28,850 nucleotides of DNA from a virus. The position numbers and the translations under genes were made by a program. Shown piece by piece: positions 9,386 through 14,978 of this stretch (positions within the stretch are counted from its first letter, which is position 1; every line of letters starts with the position of its first letter). Below the pieces are notes generated by a model. That model had not been told where the DNA came from. It saw only the letters and a list, made by a program, of their open reading frames with translations, and did no database searches. The DNA is taken from positions 1 through 28,850 of IMG/VR virus record IMGVR_UViG_3300023116_003818, one strand, 5' to 3'.

Positions 9386-9393
9386 TATAAATA
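9386..9393 (+). promoter_or_regulatory. T4-type late promoter TATAAATA
   Basis: An exact match to the late promoter element bound by gp55, about 50 nt upstream of the ATG at 9437. Confidence 0.75.
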
Positions 9394-9436
9394 CGGTTAT
9401 ATTGTTATGCTGTACTTGCAAAAAGGAGGTCCCACC

Positions 9437-9679
9437 ATGTGCAGTTCATTTGTACGTAAAGAAGCCAACCGAATGAATTGGATCGTTAAAGGTAAACTTA
9501 TAGATCCATCCTGGTCCGACAGAGACGTCGAAGCTACCTATAATTCATACATGAAGCGATTATGGGGAAACAACGAAAACTATGTTCATGAAATTGGATT
9601 TGAACAAGCCTGGAAGGCTAGAGAAGCAGAACAATTATCAAAAGAGTTAGAATCAGTCGCTGTCCTAGGATACGATTGA
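9437..9679 (+). CDS. Hypothetical protein under a late promoter
   Basis: This 80 aa charged protein is not recognised. The start was placed at 9437 because AAAGGAGG precedes it at ideal distance and a late promoter lies just upstream; the frame is open further upstream only through the promoter. The C-terminal half is acidic and helical. Late expression suggests a role in virion assembly or lysis timing, but this is inference. Confidence 0.75.
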   Translation: MCSSFVRKEANRMNWIVKGKLIDPSWSDRDVEATYNSYMKRLWGNNENYVHEIGFEQAWKAREAEQLSKELESVAVLGYD

Positions 9680-9750
9680 TTTTTTTTTCAACTTTTTTAT
9701 AAGCCATTGATTTCATTACAAACGTTTTTTCATTTTATTTGAAAAAGGGG

Positions 9751-9779
9751 TTGACATTGCCCTGCAAAAGTACTATATT
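9751..9779 (+). promoter_or_regulatory. Sigma70-type promoter for the small-gene cluster
   Basis: TTGACA (9751-9756), 17 bp and TATATT (9774-9779). The -10 region is nearly the same string as in the 1602 promoter. The 70 nt before it (9680-9750) are T-rich and hold no gene. Confidence 0.75.
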
Positions 9780-9810
9780 ATTAATATAAGGAAAAACAAA
9801 GGAAATCAAA

Positions 9811-10080
9811 ATGCTACTACCAAACGGTTCAATGATCAAAAACGACGTAATCGAATGCTTTAACGCGGCGGTTGCAGACGAATTCAATACACGTCCTGGT
9901 GTTGGTACAACTGACTTCTGGAACTTTGTTGAGTCTGACATGTATCAAGGTCTTCGTATGTTCTACAACTCAGAATACATCGACGAGTGCTTCGAAGTAT
10001 TGGCTGACGAATTCGAAGGTAATCTAAACCTTGAGCGTATCGAAATCTTGAAAAAAGATTTTCTAGGTATGGAGGCGTAA
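9811..10080 (+). CDS. Hypothetical acidic protein
   Basis: This 89 aa acidic protein is rich in aromatic residues and has no recognised domain. It is preceded by a strong early-type promoter and an AAGGAA ribosome site. It is the first of four very small genes in a row, a typical place for early host-takeover functions, but nothing in the sequence proves that. Confidence 0.75.
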   Translation: MLLPNGSMIKNDVIECFNAAVADEFNTRPGVGTTDFWNFVESDMYQGLRMFYNSEYIDECFEVLADEFEGNLNLERIEILKKDFLGMEA

Positions 10081-10082
10081 TT

Positions 10083-10223
10083 ATGGAAAAGCTACTTACA
10101 GCTGAAGAATACGCCACATACGAAGATTACTGCAAGCCTCGGCGTGAACTTGGCTTGGGCGTCATTCCCCTCTCTCTTTTCAAAGCTTTAAAAGCAAATC
10201 CAATTCCAGCATCGGAGAAGTAA
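10083..10223 (+). CDS. Small hypothetical protein (46 aa)
   Basis: This ORF begins 3 nt after the previous stop, with a GGAGG near the end of that gene, and ends 1 nt before the next ATG. The product starts MEKLLTAEEYATYEDY and ends PIPASEK. The tight packing on both sides supports a real gene. Function is unknown. Confidence 0.6.
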   Translation: MEKLLTAEEYATYEDYCKPRRELGLGVIPLSLFKALKANPIPASEK

Positions 10224-10224
10224 T

Positions 10225-10431
10225 ATGAAATATGATGAAAGACATGGTGGTCCATTCGATCGTGGTTCTGCAGACAGCTACTATGGCCGTGGATTAAATC
10301 CTCACTATTATAAAGGTGCAACATACAGTTCTGAACGTGTTGAACGCGATCAAATGACTGCTGAAGAAATAGAAGCATATTATGCTGGTTATGATGAGAA
10401 CGAAGAATCCGGTAATAAAAAAGAGTGGTAG
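10225..10431 (+). CDS. Conserved small phage protein (RHGGPFDRGSADSYY family)
   Basis: This is a 68 aa protein with the conserved-looking core RHGGPFDRGSADSYYGR, then PHYYKGATYSSERVE and an acidic tail. I recall similar short proteins in many marine phages, with no assigned function. It overlaps the following small ORF. Confidence 0.75.
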   Translation: MKYDERHGGPFDRGSADSYYGRGLNPHYYKGATYSSERVERDQMTAEEIEAYYAGYDENEESGNKKEW

Positions 10432-10552
10432 AATTTACGTAATCAATGGGCGTAAATTTGACTGTGTTTTAGATGCAATTGAGTATCGGGATCATCTCGA
10501 TGCTCATTATATACGTGTAGAATGGCACGAATATGTTACAAAAGTGTCATAA
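10394..10552 (+). CDS. Small hypothetical protein (52 aa)
   Basis: An ATG at 10394 inside the previous gene opens a 52 aa frame containing GRIYVINGRKFDCVLDAIEY. It has the look of a compact beta/alpha fold and continues past the previous stop to 10552. There is no clear ribosome site, so it would depend on translational coupling. Composition is coding-like, but the start is uncertain. Confidence 0.45.
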   Translation: MRTKNPVIKKSGRIYVINGRKFDCVLDAIEYRDHLDAHYIRVEWHEYVTKVS

Positions 10553-10582
10553 AACTTTTACGTAGCATTCATAAATATTGTA

Positions 10583-10609
10583 GGCAGAGGGTAAAGCTCT
10601 GCCTTTTTT
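10583..10609 (+). terminator. Rho-independent terminator
   Basis: GGCAGAG pairs with CTCTGCC (7 bp, loop GGTAAAG) and is followed by six T residues. It closes the small-gene cluster upstream of the permease. Confidence 0.8.
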
Positions 10610-10654
10610 ATGTGAGCGACGGGGTAAATCCGTCAAACAAGAAGGAGAAGTTTA

Positions 10655-11620
10655 ATGGAACTACTCACATTGTGGAGCCTTGTCGGCTTCCTGCTTGCTG
10701 CATATGCGGTTATAGCGAACGATTCAGTGCAAACTCTCGGCACGTGGATGGCATCTAACAATGAGAGATTTAACTATAAAGTACTATGGGCAGCGGCTTC
10801 TGCTGTTCTTCTAGCAACACTCTGGTACGGTTGGAGTGTTAATGGTGGCGACATTAGTTATGGTCGTTTGAATAAGATCCCGTGGCAAGAAGTACAATGG
10901 TACCACGCCGCAGCACCAGCTATTCTTGTTGCTTTAACACGAATTGGTGTACCAGTTTCAACATCATTCTTAGTTCTATCAGTATTTGCTTCAACCTTTG
11001 TGTTGGAAAAAATGTTGATGAAATCTATTATGGGTTATGGCGTAGCAGCCTTATTTGCTTACGCAGTATGGTTTGCCATTAATAAGTTTGCTCATAAATG
11101 GTTTGATGAAACTCAACCAGTAAGTGAAGGCAATAAACGTTTTTGGCGGATTGCTCAGTGGGTTGCTACTGGCGGATTGTGGTGGACTTGGTTGTCACAT
11201 GACATGGCAAACATTGCGGTATTCCTCCCGCGTCAAGTACCTGTAGATCTTATGATTTTGATCTCATTTGTATTTGTCGGTGGTTTGTTCTTTATGTTTA
11301 GAGAACGTGGTGGTAAGATCCAACAAATCGTTTTGGAAAAACATAACACAAGATATGTTCGTTCAGCTACGTTGATTGACTTATTCTATTGGTTGTGTTT
11401 ATACTTCTTTAAAGAGCTAAACGATATTCCTATGAGTACAACTTGGGTATTCGTTGGTTTGCTAGCAGGTCGTGAACTTGCGATGGCTACATACTTTGGT
11501 AAGAAGAAAACAAAATCTGTATTTCCTCTTGTAGCGAAAGACTTTGGAAAGATGATGGTAGGACTTGGAGCTTCAGTTGCTCTTGTACTAATGGTACATT
11601 ACATTATCAATCCAGTGTGA
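10655..11620 (+). CDS. PiT-type inorganic phosphate permease-like membrane protein
   Basis: This 321 aa polytopic membrane protein shows the inverted duplication typical of PiT/PHO4 transporters. Each half has an Asn/His-Asp signature: ANDSVQTLGT at 21-30 and SHDMAN at 181-186. Each also has a Pro-x-Ser-Thr re-entrant signature: GVPVSTS at 98-104 and DIPMSTT at 257-263. About eight to ten hydrophobic segments are visible. PiT proteins import phosphate with Na+ or H+. The second half departs from the usual NDxxNA sequence. A good AAGGAG ribosome site precedes the ATG, and a second short hairpin (10618-10634) lies in the leader. Use during infection to support phosphate supply is inference. Confidence 0.7.
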   Translation: MELLTLWSLVGFLLAAYAVIANDSVQTLGTWMASNNERFNYKVLWAAASAVLLATLWYGWSVNGGDISYGRLNKIPWQEVQWYHAAAPAILVALTRIGVPVSTSFLVLSVFASTFVLEKMLMKSIMGYGVAALFAYAVWFAINKFAHKWFDETQPVSEGNKRFWRIAQWVATGGLWWTWLSHDMANIAVFLPRQVPVDLMILISFVFVGGLFFMFRERGGKIQQIVLEKHNTRYVRSATLIDLFYWLCLYFFKELNDIPMSTTWVFVGLLAGRELAMATYFGKKKTKSVFPLVAKDFGKMMVGLGASVALVLMVHYIINPV

Positions 11621-11655
11621 CATTTTTGTCAAGTAAAAAAATTTTACAGAAGGGG

Positions 11656-11684
11656 TTGACATTTAACTCCTTTTGTGTTATATA
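11656..11684 (+). promoter_or_regulatory. Sigma70-type promoter for the tmRNA gene
   Basis: TTGACA (11656-11661), 17 bp and TATATA (11679-11684). The predicted transcription start near 11691 coincides with the first part of the tmRNA acceptor piece. Confidence 0.8.
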
Positions 11685-11690
11685 TAAGAA

Positions 11691-11752
11691 GTGGACGTTG
11701 AAACAAAATAAAAACGGATCGGACCGCGGGGCAGTACCGCGCACCTCCACCA
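11691..11752 (+). ncRNA. ssrA: tmRNA acceptor piece (3' half, circularly permuted gene)
   Basis: This segment ends CACCTCC-A-CCA (11742-11752). CACCTCC pairs along all 7 bp with GGGGGTG at 11920-11926, with a G-U pair at the third position, the alanyl-tRNA synthetase identity element. Directly before it is a 5-bp T-stem, CGCGG/CCGCG (11725-11729 with 11737-11741), closing a 7-nt loop GGCAGTA that differs from the usual TTCRANY. The 3' half lies upstream of the 5' half, so the gene is circularly permuted as in alphaproteobacterial two-piece tmRNA. The 5' end is estimated from the promoter. Confidence 0.88.
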
Positions 11753-11770
11753 TAAACACATGAGGATATA

Positions 11771-11902
11771 ATGAATTGGGATTGGCACTGGATTAGTTGG
11801 TTTAAAGGAACACCTTTTCAATGGGGTGATTTTAGATTCAATAGTGGCAAGCCATATAAAAGTTATAGACTTGGACCATTACTTATTCGTGTGTTTATGT
11901 AA
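11771..11902 (+). CDS. 43-aa ORF in the tmRNA intervening segment
   Basis: An ATG with a GAGG ribosome site 5-6 nt upstream opens 43 codons within the spacer that joins the two tmRNA halves. The product begins MNWDWHWISWFKGTPFQWGD and is rich in Trp, Phe and Tyr, with a basic C-terminal half. If translated, the ORF would be read from the tmRNA precursor before processing. Small size makes chance possible, but the ribosome site and lack of stops argue for a gene. Confidence 0.5.
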   Translation: MNWDWHWISWFKGTPFQWGDFRFNSGKPYKSYRLGPLLIRVFM

Positions 11903-11919
11903 GCACATGTGTTTATGAT

Positions 11920-12090
11920 GGGGGTGAACAAGGATCGACGGACGGAATAGTTGAGTGGAGTTCACCGTGTTGACCTACGTTATTCGGTCAAACAAACTAA
12001 ATGCAAACGATAACTTTGCACCATCTGGTTACGCACTAGCTGCATAACACAGGGGGCTGGCCACTTGCCTAGCAACAGAAAAGTGGCACA
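11920..12090 (+). ncRNA. ssrA: tmRNA coding piece with proteolysis tag
   Basis: It starts GGGGGTG (acceptor-stem strand) and continues with GGATCGACGG, close to the conserved GGATTCGACGG of tmRNA. A 6-bp TTGACC/GGTCAA helix (11970-11975 with 11986-11991) fits the region of pseudoknot 1. The resume codon GCA is at 12003, and the tag frame runs to TAA at 12045-12047, giving ANDNFAPSGYALAA. The ALAA end is the classical ClpXP/ClpAP signal. Downstream, GCCACTT/AAGTGGC (12060-12066 with 12081-12087) forms a 3' helix. The RNA rescues stalled ribosomes and tags their products. The 3' end is approximate, and I could not resolve the helix joining the two pieces by eye. Confidence 0.9.
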
Positions 12091-12126
12091 TAACACATTT
12101 AATAAAAGTAATAAGAAAGGGACAGG

Positions 12127-12906
12127 ATGTTTAATAAACTACTAATTACAACAGCATTGGTCTGCGCAGCAGGCTCAGCAATGGCCGCAGACGTTGGCGG
12201 TGAAATTACAACTGAGATTGCAGAAAACGCAGCAGGCAACTGGGGTGCAACAACATCCTTCGACCTAGGTATCGCATCAATGGGTACAGCAGTACCTGCA
12301 TTTGCTGCTATTGATTTGGACATGAACACAGACGGTGATATTACCCTTGATGAATGGCAAATTGGTACAGTAGTAAATGGAGATGCAATGATCTCATTCG
12401 GAGATCAAGGTAATGTTTGGATCGATTCAGAAGACGGTTCAACATTGGCAGATCCAGCCATGAAAGAATCTATTGCAGTTAAAGCCCTTGGAGCAAAAAT
12501 GGGTATTAGCTGGAAAGATATCGAAGCGGATGTAACAGAAATCGAAACAGTAGCCGGTATGTACGAAATGAATCTTGGTCTTGTTAATCTACAAGCCGCA
12601 GGTTCATACAACATGGTTACTGAAAACTTTGCGATTGGTTCTCGCAGTGATTATCTGTTGAACGACAATATTGGTCTTGGTGCTGCAATCACTTATGATT
12701 CAGGATCAGAAGATATTGGTTTTGAAGTAGATGCTGGCGCTTACGGTGCTACAGTATTCGTAAACGGCGATCAGGATGAAATGCTTCAAAACGTAGGTGG
12801 TTCTTACACTTACGGCTTCATCGGGCTTGAGCTCGAAGCAGGAGCGTCATACAACCTAGACAGCGAAGAATTGACACCTACTGCATCTGTTTCGTTCAGC
12901 TTCTAA
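12127..12906 (+). CDS. Exported outer-membrane beta-barrel (porin-like) protein
   Basis: This 259 aa protein has a clear signal peptide (MFNKLLITTALVCAAGSAMA, predicted cleavage after residue 20). The mature part alternates polar and hydrophobic residues in many short strands and ends in ASVSFSF; a C-terminal Phe is the outer-membrane insertion signal. It resembles small alphaproteobacterial porin-like barrels. Residues 65-76 match the EF-hand loop pattern (DMNTDGDITLDE) and may bind Ca2+. It follows the tmRNA without an obvious promoter of its own and ends at a strong hairpin. Possible roles are surface change, superinfection exclusion or nutrient entry; none is shown. Confidence 0.75.
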   Translation: MFNKLLITTALVCAAGSAMAADVGGEITTEIAENAAGNWGATTSFDLGIASMGTAVPAFAAIDLDMNTDGDITLDEWQIGTVVNGDAMISFGDQGNVWIDSEDGSTLADPAMKESIAVKALGAKMGISWKDIEADVTEIETVAGMYEMNLGLVNLQAAGSYNMVTENFAIGSRSDYLLNDNIGLGAAITYDSGSEDIGFEVDAGAYGATVFVNGDQDEMLQNVGGSYTYGFIGLELEAGASYNLDSEELTPTASVSFSF

Positions 12907-12937
12907 GCTGAGATAAACTTGCAGAAAAAACTTAGTA

Positions 12938-12960
12938 GAGGGGCCTTTCGGGGCCCCTTT
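12938..12960 (+). terminator. Terminator hairpin after the barrel gene
   Basis: AGGGGCC pairs with GGCCCCT around a 6-nt loop, followed by only a short T run. The stem is very GC-rich for this genome, and a late promoter follows at once. Confidence 0.65.
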
Positions 12961-12966
12961 GGTCAT

Positions 12967-12974
12967 TATAAATA
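12967..12974 (+). promoter_or_regulatory. T4-type late promoter for heme oxygenase
   Basis: Exact TATAAATA, 33 nt before the heme oxygenase start and just after the terminator. Confidence 0.75.
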
Positions 12975-13006
12975 AAAATGAAAACTTTCATCAGCGGAGG
13001 CTTATA

Positions 13007-13558
13007 ATGTCACTAAAATTGAAAGAGCTTACATGGGCTCACCACCAATCTGCTGAACGGCGTAAGTTCGCTAAACATCTTATTAGCGGCAAAATTGAGC
13101 CTAAACTCTATCACAAATTTTTATGTTGCCAGTACTTAAACTATGAAGCACTGGAATCTAAAGTAATCATTCCCCCAAATTTACAACCAATTAAAAGGTC
13201 CAATCGCATTTGGACTGATATTCGTGAGCTTGAAAACGAATATGGATTAGAGCCAGATGGTAACTATCCGCCTTCTGTAGAGAAGTACACCAATCATATA
13301 CATGCACTTGCGGAGTGGGATGCTAACGACAGACTGTTGGCTCATATGTACGTAAGACATTTTGGTGAACTACATGGCGGGCAGATCATCAAAAAGAAAG
13401 TGCCTGGCTCAGGCAAGATGTATGAGTTTGAAGGAGATACTAAGATCCTTATTGAGGAATTCCGCAAACTCTTGCATGATGATATGGCAGATGAAGCTAA
13501 GATCTGTTTTGACTTTGCATCAGAGTTATTTGATGAGTTGTCTGAAGAAATTAGTTGA
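13007..13558 (+). CDS. ho1: Heme oxygenase (HO-1 family)
   Basis: This 183 aa all-helical protein should cleave heme to biliverdin IXalpha, CO and Fe2+ using reduced ferredoxin or another reductant. The proximal heme ligand is expected at His13 in HHQSAE (family pattern HxxAE). The distal helix motif is GELHGGQ at 120-126, against GDLSGGQ in HO-1, so the catalytic Asp is replaced by Glu121. A GGAGG ribosome site sets the start at 13007, and a late promoter lies upstream. It is shorter than typical HO (about 230 aa). Together with the bilin reductase at 13936 it forms a heme-to-bilin pathway. Confidence 0.9.
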   Translation: MSLKLKELTWAHHQSAERRKFAKHLISGKIEPKLYHKFLCCQYLNYEALESKVIIPPNLQPIKRSNRIWTDIRELENEYGLEPDGNYPPSVEKYTNHIHALAEWDANDRLLAHMYVRHFGELHGGQIIKKKVPGSGKMYEFEGDTKILIEEFRKLLHDDMADEAKICFDFASELFDELSEEIS

Positions 13559-13582
13559 CATTTACCCATATCTTGATATAAT
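13555..13582 (+). promoter_or_regulatory. Sigma70-type promoter for the bilin reductase operon
   Basis: TTGACA (13555-13560) overlaps the heme oxygenase stop codon. A perfect TATAAT (13577-13582) follows after 16 bp. It would give the downstream operon early expression apart from heme oxygenase. Confidence 0.75.
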
Positions 13583-13617
13583 ATAATTGTTAATAGCCAA
13601 ACGTAGGAGGTATCCTT

Positions 13618-13788
13618 ATGCATAAAGAAGTTGCATTCGAAGAAGTAGCCACTAAACCACTTACACGTCAATTTCGAATGGGTAAGAGTGAATCTGCTAG
13701 AAAGCGACGAAGATCCTTGAAAGAGGTTCGTGAAACTAGGCTAATGAATACTTTTGCAAAAGCACGTAGAGCAAGAAAGCGTAAATAA
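13618..13788 (+). CDS. Small basic protein (56 aa)
   Basis: GTAGGAGG precedes the ATG at ideal distance, and a strong promoter lies 35 nt upstream. The product has an acidic N-terminus and an Arg/Lys-rich second half (ARKRRRSLKEVRE and KARRARKRK), consistent with nucleic-acid binding. Its TAATG overlap couples it to the AbrB-like gene. Family not recognised. Confidence 0.7.
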   Translation: MHKEVAFEEVATKPLTRQFRMGKSESARKRRRSLKEVRETRLMNTFAKARRARKRK

Positions 13789-13964
13789 TGGAAACTTTAA
13801 CTGTTCACGAAGATCCCCAATCCGGGGATCTTTACTTACAATTCACAGACGATCTTCTAGAAAAATTAGGATGGGAACCAGGTGACAGCCTTGCTTGGAT
13901 TGATAACGAGGACGGAACTTGGACACTAACAAAGCATGACACATCCACTATGGAAGAGACTTAA
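13788..13964 (+). CDS. AbrB/MazE-like small protein
   Basis: This 58 aa protein has a swapped-hairpin pattern: YLQFTDDLLEKLGWEPGD, then a turn and WIDNEDGTWTLTK. That resembles the C-terminal part of SpoVT/AbrB or MazE-type domains (L-x-x-L-G-W-x-x-G-D). Such proteins are usually DNA-binding dimers. It overlaps the bilin reductase start by 29 nt. Assignment rests on this short pattern only. Confidence 0.6.
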   Translation: METLTVHEDPQSGDLYLQFTDDLLEKLGWEPGDSLAWIDNEDGTWTLTKHDTSTMEET

Positions 13965-14622
13965 TCAGTACTCTGATTTTATATTTAATCAATTTGATGA
14001 GCACTTCGAGCGCTGGGACAATCCTAGTTACACCGAAGATATGCACTTCAAAGGTTGGACCGATACCTTTTGGCATTCCGATGAAGTGTATAAAGCTCAT
14101 CTAAAAACAATCATTCCTGAAGATGGCAAGGGCCTCTGGTTGATGCACGTTAACGTGTTCCCAGAGAGATACATTGAACTGCCTATCTTAGGATTTGATA
14201 TTGTAGCGGGGCCAAGAAAGATCACCGGATCTTTTATGGACTATAGTCCTTTACATGGAGTTCCGCACCCTTACTTAGATTTTATGGCTCGAACAGTAGA
14301 AGGATTGGAGTGGAACAAACAAAGAGAACTTCCACCTTGGGCGCAAGAAATATTTTCAGAAAACATGATCGCCGTTGGTAACATAAACACCGACGAAGAA
14401 TTAGATCAGTTTATAGATGTAACTTCACAACTTCTAGAACACTATTTAGAAAACTTAGAAGCTAACGCGTTTGCGTCACATCGAGATACTTTACCAGCAC
14501 TAAACAAATACTGCAAGAACCAAAAAATGAATCCTCACTTGCACAGATCTATCGAAGCTATGGGCATATCAAAAGCCGATAAAAATCGATACGTCGACAA
14601 TGTTTTATTTGAGGAAAGATAA
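13936..14622 (+). CDS. pcyX: Ferredoxin-dependent bilin reductase (PcyA/PcyX-like)
   Basis: This 228 aa protein has the core of the ferredoxin-dependent bilin reductase family. The segment LPILGFDIVAG followed by ITGSFMDYSPL matches the PcyA core. His71 and Asp88 are spaced by 17 residues, exactly like the catalytic His88 and Asp105 of Synechocystis PcyA. The position of PcyA Glu76 (HLE), needed for D-ring vinyl reduction, reads HLK here. The ELPPWAQEIFS segment is also family-like. The product is therefore likely not phycocyanobilin. A phage enzyme of this kind, PcyX, has been described from marine metagenomes as making phycoerythrobilin; the symbol is given by analogy. No ferredoxin gene is visible in the window. 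Confidence 0.85.
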   Translation: MTHPLWKRLNQYSDFIFNQFDEHFERWDNPSYTEDMHFKGWTDTFWHSDEVYKAHLKTIIPEDGKGLWLMHVNVFPERYIELPILGFDIVAGPRKITGSFMDYSPLHGVPHPYLDFMARTVEGLEWNKQRELPPWAQEIFSENMIAVGNINTDEELDQFIDVTSQLLEHYLENLEANAFASHRDTLPALNKYCKNQKMNPHLHRSIEAMGISKADKNRYVDNVLFEER

Positions 14623-14978
14623 TGGATTTATTCTTTGGACTGTTACTTAGTGCACACGTTGGTTTGGAAAATGAATACAATTGGATCCATCCTCATGTAG
14701 GAGCTTACTTAAATGAAGATCGTACTATAAGTGTCGGTACATACTTCAATAGTGAAAAGAAAATGAGTACATATGCTGCTTACACGTATGATTTTGGACC
14801 GCGGTTCTTTATGGAAGTTGGAGCAGTTACTGGATATACGGGTGCAGATGTAAAGCCAATGGTGAAGTTAAACTATAACAATTATTTCATTGCGCCCACC
14901 GTTGAAACGTTTCTACGAAACGGAGATATCGATAGACAAAACGCTGGGCTCATATTCGGATTAGAATGGAGACAATAA
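14622..14978 (+). CDS. Small beta-barrel-like conserved phage protein
   Basis: This 118 aa protein starts on the reductase stop (TAATG). It has a short hydrophobic N-terminus (MDLFFGLLLSAHVGL), then HPHVGAYLNEDRTISVGTYF, YAAYTYDFG and other aromatic strands ending in FGLEWRQ. The pattern looks like an eight-strand barrel or a small beta-rich protein, and short proteins of similar look occur in other phages. Function unknown. Confidence 0.7.
   Translation: MDLFFGLLLSAHVGLENEYNWIHPHVGAYLNEDRTISVGTYFNSEKKMSTYAAYTYDFGPRFFMEVGAVTGYTGADVKPMVKLNYNNYFIAPTVETFLRNGDIDRQNAGLIFGLEWRQ

Noticed and set aside
10570-10577. CATAAATA as a late promoter for the permease gene
   Set aside because: A start 6-8 nt downstream would fall at the terminator hairpin; seven of eight bases match but context does not support it.
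11618-11631. TGACA-TTTT-TGTCA hairpin after the permease as a terminator
   Set aside because: Five AT-rich pairs with the T run in the loop; too weak, although a transcript end here cannot be excluded.
11970-11975. TTGACC within the tmRNA coding piece as a -35 box
   Set aside because: It forms a perfect helix with GGTCAA at 11986-11991, consistent with tmRNA structure, and there is no -10 at proper spacing.
12959-13006. Upstream extension of heme oxygenase from a TTG at 12959
   Set aside because: The extension runs through the terminator end and the late promoter; GGAGG fixes the start at 13007.
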